Source of the DNA: Semisulcospira habei
Lineage: Eukaryota; Mollusca; Gastropoda; Semisulcospiridae
Direction: 5' to 3'
NCBI GenBank assembly: GCA_036245525.1
Contig: BTPG01000004.1
Coordinates: 52,779,960 to 52,843,959, forward strand
Length of the DNA: 64,000 nucleotides
Position numbers and translations under genes: made by a program. Under the pieces are notes generated by a model. The model saw only the letters and a program-made list of their open reading frames with translations, was not told the DNA's origin and did no database searches. The number at the start of each line of letters is the position of its first letter. The stretch's first letter is position 1. Of this stretch, positions 1 through 11,114 are shown piece after piece.

Positions 1-384
1 GGCTTAGTCGGTGTTAGCGCTAGTTTTTTTGTTGTAGTTTACTGGCATTTTTAGCGTTGTGCGACGTGCCATCCAGCTCATTCTTGTCAAAATGACATCG
101 GTTACAGTCAGAACACCGCGAATGGATGGGGGATGTTCTTTATATACCAAAAACACAAGATGACATTTGCCTTGCTATAATCTATCCATATATGCCATAT
201 ATTTGTTATCCCATCATTGGCAACACGTGTTTGTAAAATCTTTCTAGCACATTACATGGGCTGCTACTCCTTTGTTGTCCATGTGCATTCAGTAACTTAC
301 TGTTTAAACCTGTTGGCTTTCGGTAGCGTTCTTTGGTGCGACAATCCCTGTAGGAATCGTGACAAAAACCTACAGACAGCCAAA
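1..384. other. No identifiable feature
   Basis: I see no coding exon, repeat end or motif I can support here. The short open frames on both strands have no recognisable protein pattern. Confidence 0.5.
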
Positions 385-751
385 GCTTGTGCATGCAGCC
401 TTAAGTAATGTTTACACAGACCTGTTTACACCTACGATTTTTTGCTTATTTGTACACAAAATTCGAACTACAATGAAGTAGTACGCAAAGTCCCCATGAT
501 TATGGGATGACGAAGTAACCACCAAAAAGAAAAAACGTGTGAATAGTTGATCCTAGTTTTGCCAAACCTGTATTTTGGTAGCCACTTTATCAGTGCGGTG
601 TTTGAAATAGCCAGCACTTGTGTGTCTATGGGCACAGATTGCCACTTGTATTTGTCTCGCATACACCATTTTCACCCTTGCCCAATACCCAACAGTAAAG
701 CATAAGGTAAACAGGCCTGTTCACAGTTCTGGTAGCTGCATGCACAAGGAG
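385..751. mobile_element. Small inverted-repeat element (MITE-like)
   Basis: The left end carries CTTGTGCATGCAGCC followed by a block with CTGTTTACAC. The right end carries the reverse complement of both: GTAAACAGGCCTGTTCAC, then GCTGCATGCACAAG. The arms run about 45 bp with mismatches and enclose about 270 bp without coding capacity. I could not define a target-site duplication, so class and exact ends are uncertain. A sequence like the right arm recurs near 29535-29600, which supports a dispersed family. Confidence 0.4.
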
Positions 752-2524
752 TATGAGCCTTGCCAGTGTACATTTATCACGTTTTTCTCTTCAGTTGTGG
801 ACAATCTGAAAACGTTTAAAAGCAGGCAAATTTTTTGCTGCCAAGGTTTTGGTATGTCTGTGAACTGTACTAGATGCTTCAGAATAACTTGCGCAAGTCC
901 GCCAATTCATTTTCATTGCTTCTTGTAGTCGGATCATATTGCCTCACTGTTTAGTCCTGTTGTGCAGGGAAATGGGTTTTGACAGTACAAGTGGAGTGCA
1001 AAAAAAAACAAACCGCCGTCTTAGCATAGCATACCACATTTCATCGGCTTTCATATGTTGTTCATACAATGCGGTGTCCATATCGAGTTTGTGGAGTTGT
1101 GCGAGTAAAGTAAAGGCACAAACAAAACAAAGTGTCGAGAACAAATTATTGCCCCTTTGTGCATGTACTGTACGGATGGCTGCATGCACATGGGTGTTGG
1201 TACTATACCAGGGGGGGGGGGGGCTGCATGCACAGGGGTGTTGAAAACTGTTTTTCATTCTGAAAAAAAAGTGCAAAGCCATGTCTTTAAACAAAAGAGT
1301 GTTTTGTAACATTTCCAGTACAGAACGCAGCATTCTGTGAGGAACTTGCAAATTAGCGTGTTGAGGCATGCTGTACATTTCTGCATTGCACACCTGTGGA
1401 CCATGGAATTTTTTTTAGACTTGTCAGGTTTTATTGTTCTTGCTTGTCCGGCAATAAAATGTGGTTTGTGATTGCAGATATTTTGTCAAGTGAGTACAGC
1501 AGATGTTTTGCGATGCCCGTTTTCATGGTCGTACAGTCCCAGAAATAGGTTCACCATTACAGTAGGTGCCACGAGACCTTGTCAAGATGCCATGCTATTT
1601 GCGCACCATATTCAGCACACACACGGGTTCCTTTAGGAAGTTTATTCAAAGCAAAATAAAAGAATGACACTTGGCAAAGAATCTGAATCGCATGAAATGG
1701 CAAGTTCAAAACAACATGGCTCTTTTTTGCATTAAAATTGCATAATATAAATGTGTTCCAGAAAGTCATAAAAATACACATGATCAGAGTTTGTGTGGAA
1801 GACTACATTACGGCAACAAGATATTCTCGGGGCCTGCCTGCACTGTGGAAAAAAAACCGATTGAATGTCTGCTGCCAAATGGTTGGAATGAAGATAACGC
1901 TAATTTATCGAACCCTAGTTTATAAAATGGAGTAAAAATCGTTGCAATTACAAATGGAAACGATAAATAAATGCATTGACCTTCACCAGATCGTGCTTTG
2001 AACAACACAAACGAAGATGTGGGTCCTACAGGACCCATATTTTCCTACGAGCTATTTAACTGTCCAGATGCGTGTCCTACAGGACCCAAACTTTTTACAC
2101 CAGAAGCAATACTTTTATTCATCATTCTCAGCCCCCCCCCCCCCCCGCTGAAACTACAGGTAAAAGTTCATTCCAAGAAACTGAATTGCATGGACTTCGA
2201 CACCCTTCAAAATGCAAGCAACAAAAAACAAAGGAAAAGTTTGTGCGAGATGCTTCACAAACTGAGGACAAACATCTGGACAGGAATATTCCCCTTGCTC
2301 TTTAAAAAGTTTGGGTTCTGCACGACCCACACCATTGTGTGTAGGAAAAATTTGGACATTTTATGAGCTTGGAGCATTTTTTTAATTTCACCGATGTTTA
2401 CATCCAATGTCGAAGACTACAAGCGGTGCAGGAAGTTGGGAGAATTTCATAAAGTGAGCGAACCAAAGAGGAAAACCACAGGAAAAAGTAAAGGCCCCAA
2501 GGGAACTAAAAAAGTGAACCCCAC
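752..2524. other. Unassigned non-coding stretch
   Basis: Nothing here supports a gene. It holds a poly-G run (about 1209-1221) between two copies of a ~20 bp direct repeat containing CTGCATGCACA, a poly-C run near 2132-2147, and two short hairpins built on TCCTACAGGACC near 2020 and 2070. The open frames across it lack domain-like sequence. Confidence 0.4.
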
Positions 2525-3175
2525 CCACCATGATGGCTCTCTCCCGCCGTACCTTTCTGCCAAGCTGTTTAACAACCGATGAGCCATCATTGAAAAACTT
2601 TTTAAAATCCCCAAAGCTTAACATGAAGACTGTCGGAGCTTTCTTTCACCTTTTTAGTCCCAAATGTGTGGAACTCGCTGCCAGTTGAAATGCGGAATCT
2701 GCCCACATTGTCACAGTTTGAAGTTCACTTAACCCTTATCATTTGGAATACACCAGTGTGTGAAATACATTTGACTAAAATAGTTCAAGGGTAGTGCCAG
2801 AATAGCTTGGCGCCTCTAGGCGCCAAGCTATTCTGGCACCACCCTTGAACTAAAGCCATTGGTCTATATCCTTATGTGTAAGTACTATAATGTAGCTTGC
2901 ATATGGCAGTGTACAAATTTGAAGCTTTTAGCCTCAGTATGATATGGGTTAAAAAGACTTTTCTTTTCTGTCCAGCATTTAATATTTAGTTCCCCTTTGC
3001 TAACCGTTGAGTGCCTTTTATTCTGAAGGGCAGTGGATGTAAGGCGCTGTGAAGGGATGGGGTGGGTTAAAGTAGTGCATGTATCCGAGAGTGTGCTGTT
3101 GTGCATGCGCAGCGAGTCCAGTGTTTTTCTGGAGAACAGCGCTATACAAGAAATACTCATATTATTCAATTGTAC
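2525..3175 (+). pseudogene. Decayed 3' end of a CR1-like LINE, split by a TTAA MITE
   Basis: Read with frame changes, the stretch gives the C-terminal tail typical of CR1/L2-type reverse transcriptases: LPPYLSAKLFNN, then EKLFKIPKLNMKT, then VPNVWNSLPVEMRNLPTLS and FEVHL. The reading continues as KTFLF on the far side of the MITE at 2729-2952, so the MITE inserted into an existing LINE copy at TTAA. The element ends around the phrase GCGCTATACAAGAAATACTC and an ATT-rich tail. A second copy of this 3' untranslated end lies at about 28050-28293. Stops and frameshifts show it is dead. Confidence 0.7.
2729..2952. mobile_element. TTAA-flanked palindromic MITE (piggyBac-like ends)
   Basis: The copy is bounded by TTAA on both sides. 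Its ends read CCCTTATCATTTGGAA and, at the other side, TATGATATGGG. The centre is a nearly perfect hairpin whose arms contain AGAATAGCTTGGCGCC and GGCGCCAAGCTATTCT. TTAA duplication plus ends beginning CCY is typical of piggyBac-type elements; with no coding sequence, membership is inference. Relatives are at 17732, 17989, 18923, 21807, 29412, 29817, 46143, 48092 and 50038. Confidence 0.75.
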
Positions 3176-3263
3176 TTCGCACGACATTGCTGCAACACAT
3201 AAGATGGATAATGGCATGTACTGCTAGTTGGTTTAATCCAAAAGTAGTGAGATGTACATATTT

Positions 3264-3386
3264 GGGGGCTGGTTGCATGAATCTGTGCAGTCCTGAGCCA
3301 GACATTAAGCAAGGTGCTCCGCTATAATGAAGCACCTTGCCTAGTGGCTGGCACAGAACTAAGCTCGCTCATGCAAGTGACCCCAG
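3264..3386. mobile_element. Decayed long-palindrome element, family 2
   Basis: Arms of about 58 bp meet at CGCTATAATG and share AAGCAAGGTGC / GCACCTTGC and GGTTGCATGA / TCATGCAAGTGA. It matches the much better preserved palindrome at 11727-11853, with many mismatches between its own arms, so this copy is older. Confidence 0.7.
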
Positions 3387-3769
3387 GGGTACCAGTACAG
3401 CACATAGAGCCAGTGGAACTGGTATTACGTACACCAGTGGAGGAATGCGCACACATTCAAGATGGGCATAAAGGATACTGAAATGTTAAGAACATAAGGA
3501 TTGTACAAAGAATAGATAAGAAAAATATATATAATTTATGTACCCACTCCATAAAGTTTCCCCTTCTTTGACATGCAGATTGAAATACTGTATAAAAAGT
3601 AAATTAATATTCATAAATTTGCTTGATATAGTTACTTTCCTTCACAAAATACTTCTTAGTATGGACATATGGTAAGTAATGACCTTGCAACAGATCGCTG
3701 AAACAAGCAGGTGTTCAAACATAAGCCAAAAATTCGTTTTCTCAATTTTTGTTAACCTCCCAGGACAGG
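3387..3769. other. AT-rich non-coding stretch
   Basis: No coding or repeat structure is evident before the R140-type sequence that starts near 3770. Confidence 0.4.
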
Positions 3770-4094
3770 TAGTGAACCAAACTAGTATGCATAGCAAGGT
3801 CTTATCTGCCAAATTTGGCTGAAAAGTTTTGCAAAAATCCTGATAACTAAAATTCTACACAAAAAAAAGACATTTTAAACATTTGCTGATCTCTTAACCC
3901 TTGACTTTTTCAAGAGGTCATCCAAGTTGGCATGCTTAGGAAGGTCTTGCCATCAGGTATCTGTGTACCAGGTTTTGAGATGGAAGTTGTGAACTAAAAC
4001 AGTATTTAAGAGGAAAAATAAAATGGTTGGGAAAAAGTTATTTGTGACATTTCCAGTTCTCATGACACTTCTTTCTGATGGGTCATCCAAATTA
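3770..4094. repeat. R140 repeat fragment
   Basis: Diverged ~145 bp units with the family phrases CCCTTGAC, GGTCATCCAA, GGTCTTGCCATCAGGTATCT and AGTATTT. The Tc1 copy at 4097-5474 inserted at a TA in the phrase GTATGC of a unit; the unit resumes at 5477. Confidence 0.65.
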
Positions 4095-4096
4095 TA

Positions 4097-5474
4097 CAAA
4101 TGGTTAAAACTTATGGGCCACCGCAAGTATGCTAATAACATACAATGTTCTTTCGATCCAAATTGGTTAAAAGTTGACCTTAGACAGTCCACTGTACAGG
4201 GAACAAACAATTCATCAATTTCCACGAACGTGTCAAATGCACGTGAAACATAATCAGCTGTGCGATGTTGGCAAGCGTACCAAAGGCAGGCAGGAGGAAA
4301 AACTCGGTAAAGTTGTGATGCACATGCTAAAGGGGTCAATTGTGAACACTGAGCACCTCCGTTTCGCTACAAATACCGGTACAGTAGGGGCATAATTGTC
4401 ACTTTTCTAACCATGCCACGATGACAGAGCCTAACGCCAGTAGATCAAGGCCGGGCGCTAGCATGGCTGCAGGATGGAATTTCCAGACGAGAATTTGGGG
4501 GACATCTTGGGGTGTCCTATTCAGTGATCCAGAGGCTGCTGGAACGATTCCAAGAAACTGGTAGGGCTGAACAACAACCCTGCTCAGGACGCTCGCGCTG
4601 CACCAGCAGAAGGGAGGACAGATACCTCTGTGTGGCAGCTCTGCGCGACCAAACTGGCGTCGACTGATGCAAGCTGCAAACGTCAGCAGAAGCACAGTCT
4701 GCTGACGTCTGCGCGAAACTGGCATGTCTTCATGCAGAGCAGCAGTGAGAATACCCCTCACTCCAGCTCATTGCAGAGCCCGGCTTGCATGGGGTCAACA
4801 TGTGAGATGCGTCCAAGAGGTGGATCGTTACGGAGGAGGCTCGGTCATGGTCTGGGCAGGCTTCTGCAGGGAAGGCAGGACCCCCCCCTCCACAGCATCC
4901 GAGGCACCCTGACTCGACTGCGCTATCGGGACGAGATTGTGCAGCCCCTCATCCAGCCAGCTCTCCAAGCCATAGGCGACGATGATGTTTTGCAGGACGA
5001 CAACGCTCAACCTCATCGCGCCCGTGTGGTGGATGAGTACCTTGAGCAATGGGGCGTCATGAGGATGGAGTGGCCAGCTCGTTCACCTGATCTGGCTCCT
5101 ATCGAGCACCTCTGGGACGTGCTGGGGCAACGTGTAGTCAGCAACCACCCCCCCCACCTCAAGGCGTCTTCCAGCTGACTCAGTTCTTGCATCAAGAGTG
5201 GAAAGTGATCCCACATGTTCTCCGAACCCTGGTGAACTGCATGCGTCAACGCTGCATTAAATGCTTGGCTGCAAACCGTGGGTACACTCGCTACTGACTG
5301 GACCAGTCTTGTGTGACTTTTCAAATGAGGTTGTGGGTGATTTACTCAACTTAAATGAAAATGTTACTTAATAAATTAGCAAAGTACTGACTCCAAGTAT
5401 TGTTACATTATTTGTGTGGTGTTGTCAGTGCGTCTGCGATAAAAAGAAAGTGGCCCTTAAGTTTTGACAATTAG
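4097..5474 (+). mobile_element. Tc1-like DNA transposon, internally deleted
   Basis: TA dinucleotides flank the copy at 4095-4096 and 5475-5476. The terminal inverted repeats of about 25 bp are diverged: the left includes TGGTTAAAACTTATGGGCCAC and the right GTGGCCCTTAAGTTTTGAC. They correspond to the better conserved ends of the second copy at 26392-27958. About 300 bp of leader precede the transposase. Relative to the second copy it is about 190 bp shorter, mainly in the middle of the transposase. Confidence 0.8.
4413..5297 (+). pseudogene. Tc1-family transposase, inactivated
   Basis: A DDE transposase that would cut and paste the element at TA sites. The start is taken at the ATG aligned with the second copy. 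An early stop follows it (MPR, stop, then QSLTP), and frameshifts break the DNA-binding half. The catalytic half is best seen from about 4950: LQDDNAQPH holds the second Asp and PDLAPIEHLWD the third acidic residue, with 34 residues between Asp and Glu, i.e. the DD34E spacing of the Tc1 group. The region of the first Asp is lost in the internal deletion. The tail ends GYTRY before TGA. A decayed copy that could not make working enzyme. Confidence 0.85.
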
Positions 5475-5560
5475 TATAGTATGCTTAGGAAGATCTTGCT
5501 ATTGGGCATCTCTGTACCAAGTTTGAAGTTGTCAATAGTATTTGAGAAAAAAGATGGGAC
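5475..5560. repeat. R140 fragment, continuation after the Tc1 insertion
   Basis: The unit broken at 4094 resumes with ATGCTTAGGAAGATCTTG and runs to AGTATTTGAGAAAAA. Confidence 0.6.
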
Positions 5561-5971
5561 CCCAGCCCAAAGTTGTTCCTATTTTCCAGCTTATCCTTCT
5601 GATCCATCTTCTACTCCAACCCACCCTCTGATCAACACACACTGGCACACAGAAATAAAGACAGACAAATGGCGATTCCCGCCATTCGTAAACTCTGTGG
5701 TCATAGCTTTTCTGAAGAAGAATAATAGCACGAGCAGCTAAATGACGTCACTTCAAGCTTCACGTCATGGCATCATTAGTCCAATGACATCGTGTTCATA
5801 GTGACAACCTGATGTACATCATTTATCGCAGTACTAACATTTTAAGTATTGGAGTTTCAAACTTGGCAATTTTCTTGCTGAACTTCACACCTAGAGCTTA
5901 CAGGTCACAATCTGACCTAATCCTACCCCAGAGCCGTGACAAACAGCAGGCTTATGCAAACGCTGTTTATG
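5561..5971. other. Mostly unassigned; ends in a diverged 192 bp-type unit
   Basis: About 5561-5850 shows nothing I recognise. About 5870-5970 (CACACCTAGAGCTTACAGG, then GACCTAATCCTACC) is a diverged copy of the unit duplicated at 7026-7409, again just upstream of an R140 block. Confidence 0.5.
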
Positions 5972-6990
5972 AACAAGAAAGGCAAAGTCATTATGGCTCA
6001 TGTGTATGACCGATTTACATGTGTAACCTCTGTGACGAGGGCTGGCTTCTGCAGCAGCAAAATCCATGTTATCTGAAAATGTAAGCATTTTTTACACATC
6101 TGTCACCCCCCACCCACCCACCCCGTGACCCTTGATCTTTGTGATGAGTCGACTAAATTAGTATGCATAGGAAGTCTTATTATCAGCTATCTTTGTACCA
6201 AATTTGGTTGAAAAATTTGCAAACATTTGGGAATACCTACAATTTTATAAAAAAAATCAGCATTTTACACACATTTGCCAGCCTCTTGTGACCCTTGGCA
6301 TTTTCAAGGGGTCATCCAAATTAGTATGCATAGATGGGTCTTACCATCAGGTATCTCTGTACAAAAATTGGCTTTTAAGTTGTGAATAGTATTTGAGAAA
6401 AAACATCTTTTGGCCAAACATGGCTATTTTAGACCTATTTCCTGAGCTCCCTTGACCTTTCCAAAGGCTCAACCAAATTAGTGTGCATAGAAAGGTCTTC
6501 CCATCAGGTATCTCTGTAGCAAGTTTGGGTTTAAAGTTGTGAATAGTATTTGAGAAAAAACATCTTTTGTCAAAATATGGCTATTTTGGACCTATTTCCT
6601 AAGCCCTTGTAACCCTTGACTTTTCTGAGGGGTCATCCAAATTAGTATGCATAGATAGATCTTACCATAAGGTATCTCTGTAACAAGTTTGGGTTTGAAG
6701 TTGTGAATAGTATTTGAGAAATAATGTAAAAATATAGATATTTTTGACCCATTTCCCGGTTCCCTGTGACCTTGATCTTTGTGAAAGGTCACTCAAATTG
6801 GTATGTTTAGAAAGGTCTTACCACAAAGTATCCTTGGGCCAAGTTTGAAGAATGTGGCTTGAATAGTCTCCAAGAAAATGCCAACGTTAAAGTTTACCAC
6901 GGACAATGGTGGATGGATAACAGACGATGGACGACGACCACTGGCCCAAAACATAGCCTTACTTTTGTTTTGCAAGTGATTAAAAAATCA
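5972..6990. repeat. R140 composite repeat, near full length
   Basis: It opens with ACAAGAAAGGCAAAG and ATGGCTCATGTGTATGACC and holds about six ~145 bp units. Each unit has TTGACCTTTCC or similar, GGTCATCCAAATTAGTATGC, GGTCTTACCATCAGGTATC and GAATAGTATTTGAGAAAA. The end is the family terminus: GATGGACGACGACCACTGG, ACATAGCC and ACTTTTG. The two ends share a short imperfect inverted motif (TGGCTCAYGTG). No coding capacity; mobilisation class unknown. Confidence 0.75.
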
Positions 6991-7025
6991 TGTGGCTATT
7001 AATGAGAAGATTTTTTTTTTTCGTA

Positions 7026-7409
7026 AAAGAAAGGTCAAAATTAAGTTAGCTGTTTAAAAAATAACTCAGAAAAAGTGGTGCAGAAAATTATCTGATTTTT
7101 ACACCTAGGGTTTACAGGTCACAATTGACCTAATCGCACCTGACAGTCGAAAAAAAAACTGTAGGCTTGTGTAAATATTGTATATATGAAAAATCATGTG
7201 ATTTTTAATGAGACGATAAAGAAAGGTCAAAATTAAGTTAGCTGTTTTAAAAATAACTCAGAAAAAGTGGTGCAGAAAATTATCTGATTTTTACACCTAG
7301 GGCTTACAGGTCACAATTGACCTAATCGTACCTGACAGTCGAAAAAAAACTGTAGGCTTATGTAAATATTGTATATATGAAAAATCATGTGATTTTTAAT
7401 GAGACGATT
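7026..7409. repeat. Tandem repeat, two units of ~192 bp
   Basis: Two nearly identical units begin AAAGAAAGGTCAAAATTAAG and end TGAAAAATCATGTGATTTTT, offset by 192 bp. Each contains CACCTAGGGYTTACAGGTCAC. A diverged third copy precedes the R140 block at 5972. Confidence 0.85.
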
Positions 7410-7597
7410 GCTTTGCATTTAATTGTTTTGAGTTAAATCCCAAATAATTTGTGAGAATAATCCCCCCAAACCTGATTTTTCTTTTCCAAAAATATTAAAT
7501 TATCACTCAAAAAGTTTTACAGGTACAAGGCTGGTTAATGAACTCATTCATATCTTCCTTTTATCTAGCTATATGCAAAATATCTAGTAAAAATAAG
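7410..7597. repeat. Dispersed repeat upstream of R140
   Basis: About 7495-7597 (AGGTACAAGGCTGG, AACTCATTCATATCTT) resembles 20075-20180 (AGGTACAAAGCTGG, AACTCATCCAATGTCTT). Related sequence at two places indicates a dispersed family; nothing coding is seen. Confidence 0.45.
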
Positions 7598-8565
7598 AGC
7601 AAGAAAGGCAAAGCTCTTATGGCTCATGTGTATGGCCAATCCACACGTGTGACAAATAAGTAAAGGGTTGGTTTCTGCACCAACAAAATCCATGTTTTCT
7701 CATAATTTAATCAGTTTTCACACATCTGTAAACCTAGTGACCCTTGACCTTTGTGATGAGTCTACTAAATTAGTATACATAGGAAGGTCTTATCATCAGT
7801 TAAGTTTGTGCCAAATTGGATTGGAAAGTTTGCAAAAATATTGATAACGACATTTTTATAAAAAAATGGCATTTTATACACATTTGTCGACCTCTTGTGA
7901 CCCTTGATATGGGTCATCCAAATTAGTATGCATAGATAGGTCTTACCCATCAGGTATCTCTGTACCAAGTTTGGGTTTGAAGTTGTAAATAGTATTTGTG
8001 AAAAAAAACCATCATCTGTCAAAATGGCTATTTTGGACCCATATCCTGAGCTCTTGTGACCCTTGACCTTTCCGAGGGATCAACCAAAATAGTATGCATA
8101 GAAAGGTCTTACCATCAGGTATCTTTGTACTAAGTTCAGGTTTGAAGTTCTTGATAGTATTTGAGAATAAAAAATCTTTTGTAAAAATATGGCCATTTTG
8201 GACCTATTTCCTGAGCTCTTGACTTTCTGAGGTATCAAACAAATCAGTATACATAGAAAGGTCTACCATCAGGTATCTTTGTACCAAGTTTGGGTTTGAA
8301 GTTGTGAATAGTATCTGAGAAAAAATAACATGTCAAAATATAACTATTTTTGATATATTTCCTGATTCCTTGTGACCTTGACCTTTGTGAGAGGTCACAC
8401 AAATTGGTATGTTTAGAAAGGTCTTGCCACAAAGTATCCTTCGGCCAAGTTTGAAGACTGTCGTTTGAATAGTCTCTGAGAAAATGCCAACGTTAAAGAT
8501 GGTAGACAGATGAATGACCACTGGCCCAGAACATGCTCACTTTTGCTTCGCATGTAAGCCAAAAA
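7598..8565. repeat. R140 composite repeat, near full length
   Basis: Starts CAAGAAAGGCAAAGCTCTTA with ATGGCTCATGTGTATGG, holds about six units, and ends with ACCACTGGCCCAGAACATG and CACTTTTGCTTCGCATGTAA. Same order as the blocks at 5972 and 15761. Confidence 0.75.
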
Positions 8566-8757
8566 TTACGGACTCCAGAGTGGATCAATCAGTTTTTGTA
8601 AAACGGCCATTTTCTTGCCAATGAGCATCTTGATCCAAAAATTAAAAAAACTACCTCGAGATTATTCTTTTAGGGACAATATAAAATTGCAAGCTTGTCC
8701 ATCCTCAAATGCAGGCTCTAGTCGCTGTCACATGCACACATACATATGGTTACTTAC

Positions 8758-10927
8758 TTACTTACGCCTGTCACGCCTACCCGGGTATAGGCCGTCGACG
8801 AGAGACCTCCAGCAACTCCTGTCCTGTGCTTCTCCTTCGATTCTACTCCAGGTGGTTCCCAGTCTCTTGACGTCTGCTTGGAGGTCTCGACGCCAGGAGT
8901 TTCTCGGCCTACCTCTTTTCCCCTTTCCCTGGGGGTTCCATGACAATGCCTGCCTAGTGATACTGGAAGCTGGCTTTCTCAGACTGTGACCGATCCATCC
9001 CCATCTTCTTCGCCCAATTTCATTCTCTGCTGTTATCTGCTCTGTTCTCTCCCAGAGTCTGACGTTGCTGATCTTCTCTGGCCAGTGGATTTTCAAAATT
9101 CTGAAAATCTTCTAAGGCGACTGTTCATGAAGGTCTGTACTCTGTTGACTGTGGTTTTTGTCAATCTCCAAGTCTCTGCTCCATATAAGAGAACTGCTTT
9201 TACATTGGAGTTGAAAATCCGGACTTTGGTGTGTTGTGACGGCTCTCTGGAGCTCCACACTTTTTTCAACTGGAGAAAGGCTGCTCTGGCTTTACCGATT
9301 CGTGCTCTGACATCTGCATCAGTGCCGCCTTTTTTGTCTATGATGCTCCCGAGATAGGTGAAGGACTCCACCTCCTCCAACGGGGTGCCAGCAAGCAAGA
9401 CTGGTTCTTCCCTGGTTGCGTTCAGCCTCATTGTCTTTGTTTTCTGTTTGTGAATGGTGAGGCCCACTTGGGACGAGATGTCAGCAAGCCTCGTGGTCTT
9501 GTCCTGCATTTGTTGACGAGTGTGGGACAGTAAAAAAATCCTCGCGCTGGGACCATACGGCGTTGAGGCGCGTCCCCTGGGTGGTGGATAGGGGGTCCCT
9601 CGTGAGAGGGGTGCACCGAATGAAATAAGGTGCCGTGAACCAACATGGTCTAAGGGAAGGTGACCCTGACAGAAAACCCCTGGTCCTCCTAGTAAGGGGG
9701 TTGGGCGTGGGGGTAGCTTCCCCACCCTGCAAAAAAGGAAATAGCTACAAAAACGCCGACGAAAAAAAAATAAACGTCAGACTCTGGGAGAGAACAGAGC
9801 AGATAACAGCAGAGAATGAAATTGGGCGAAGAAGATGGGGATGGATCGGTCACAGTCTGAGAAAGCCAGCTTCCAGTATCACTAGGCAGGCATTGTCATG
9901 GAACCCCCAGGGAAAGAGGAAAAGAGGTAGGCCGAGAAACTCCTGGCGTCGAGACCTCCAAGCAGACATCAAGAGACTGGGAACCACCTGGAGTAGAATC
10001 GAAGGAGAAGCACAGGACAGGAGTTGCTGGAGGTCTCTCGTCGACGGCCTATACCCGGGTAGGGGTGACAGGCGTAAGTAAGTAAGTAAGTGGGACAGTA
10101 ATGCCAAGTCGTCTGCAAAATCGAGGTCATCAAGCTGTGTCCACAGTGTCCACTGTATTCCACTTCGTCTGTGCTCTGTGGTCATCTTCATGACCCAGTC
10201 TATGGCCAGTAGGAAGAGGAATGGAGACAGCAGACACCCCTGCCTGACACCGGTTCTGACCTGGAGCTCCCTGGTGAACGGCCCTTCGTGGATCATGCAA
10301 CATGTCATGCCATCGTAGCTGCTCTTGATCAGGCGGACGAGCTTTGTGGGTACACCGTAGTGTCGTAGGAGTTTCCACGAGTCTCTCGGTCCACACTGTC
10401 AAATGCTTTCTCATAATCCACAAAGTTGACGTACAGCGGGGAGCTCCACTCCAGAGACTGTTCCACGATGATGCGGAGAGTGGCGATCTGGTCTGTACAT
10501 GATCGGGTCTTCCTGAATCCTGCTTGCTGGTCTCTCAGCTGGGGGTCAACGGAGCTCTTCATTCTCTCCAGGATGATCCTGTTGAAGACTTTCCTGGTAC
10601 TGACAGCAAGGTGATTCCTCTGTAGTTGGAACACTTGCTGAGGTCGCCTTTCTTGGGAAGCTTGATTAGGTACCCCTCCTTCCAGTCAGCCGGCATCACC
10701 TCCTCTTCCCAGATCTTTCCAAACAGTGGGTACAGCATCTCCACTGTTGTCTCTAGGTCTGCTTTCAGAGATTCCGCTGGGATGCCATCTGGGCCTGCTG
10801 CTTTGCCGTTCTTCAAGAATGCCACTGCTCTTCTGATCTCTTCCCGGCTGGGTCTGTCACAGCTGATGGGTAGGTCGGTCTCTGCTGGCTGAATGTCTGG
10901 GGGGTCAGGTGGGCTAGGTCTGTTCAG
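8758..10927 (-). pseudogene. LINE reverse transcriptase, truncated and broken
   Basis: Minus-strand order: KNGKAAGPDGIPAE and WKEGYLIKLPKKGD with YRGITLLSV (about 10840-10580); QAGFRKTRSCTDQI and VNFVDYEKAFDSVDR, holding the first catalytic Asp (about 10540-10400); GVRQGCLLSPFLF and DLDFADDLALLS, holding the FADD motif (about 10250-10110). The frame is interrupted by the nested insertion, then continues YLGSIIDKKGGTDADV and VKAVLLYGAETWR (about 9360-9150), and ends RRRWGWIGHSLRKPASS and KRGRPRNSWRRDLQAD. Frame changes lie near 10330, 10600 and 9095. It would copy RNA into DNA at a nicked target; this copy is not functional. I do not assign the clade. Confidence 0.85.
9534..10089 (+). mobile_element. 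Nested, internally deleted relative of the host LINE
   Basis: Flanked by a 12 bp duplication, GTGGGACAGTAA, at 9522-9533 and 10090-10101, and closing with a (TAAG)n tail. The last ~310 bp are the 3' end of the same family as the LINE at 8748-10927, in the opposite orientation. The first ~235 bp (from TCCTCGCGCTGGGACCATAC) do not occur in that LINE, and join the 3' end at AACGTCAGACTCTGGG. A reading frame of 148 codons (9635-10081) runs across the junction in frame. It could be an internally deleted full-length element keeping its 5' leader, or a chimeric short retroposon using the LINE tail. Confidence 0.8.
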
Positions 10928-10937
10928 ACATACATAT

Positions 10938-11114
10938 CGTCCTTGGCACCAAAAAGACATTCTCCAGCAAGGTTTGCGTAGCTAGACTTAACGTCATGTC
11001 CATCAATGTTACTTCTTTGACAGAATTCCTGCCCCGCACGCCCAAAATGTCATGTGCATGCTCCGGAATGCGCTCCAACGAGTTCCAATTCAAAGTTGTT
11101 GTTCTTTTTAAACA
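10938..11114. repeat. Dispersed repeat, also near 20330-20480
   Basis: AGACATTCTCCAGCAAGG, then TTTGCGTAGCTAGAC and AACGTCATG parallel TATGTTCTGCAGCGAGG, TTAGCGTAACTAGAC and ATGACGT near 20385-20430. Class unknown. Confidence 0.45.

Larger units (their letters stand above)
8748..10927 (-). mobile_element. 5'-truncated LINE with TAAG tail and 10 bp target duplication
   Basis: The copy is flanked by ACATACATAT at 8738-8747 and 10928-10937, a target-site duplication. Its 3' end on the minus strand is a short (TAAG)n run. It starts within the reverse transcriptase region, so endonuclease and any ORF1 are missing, as expected for incomplete target-primed reverse transcription. A second copy of the same family is nested inside at 9534-10089 in the opposite orientation. 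Confidence 0.85.

Noticed and set aside
944..1393. 149-codon minus-strand frame
   Set aside because: No domain-like pattern, crosses a poly-G run, and no splice support.
5972..8565. CRISPR-like spacing of repeats
   Set aside because: The repeating units are ~145 bp and diverged throughout, without short identical repeats and unique spacers; the context is eukaryotic.
8615..9357. Two + strand frames of about 124 codons
   Set aside because: Antisense to the LINE reverse transcriptase, which reads clearly on the minus strand.
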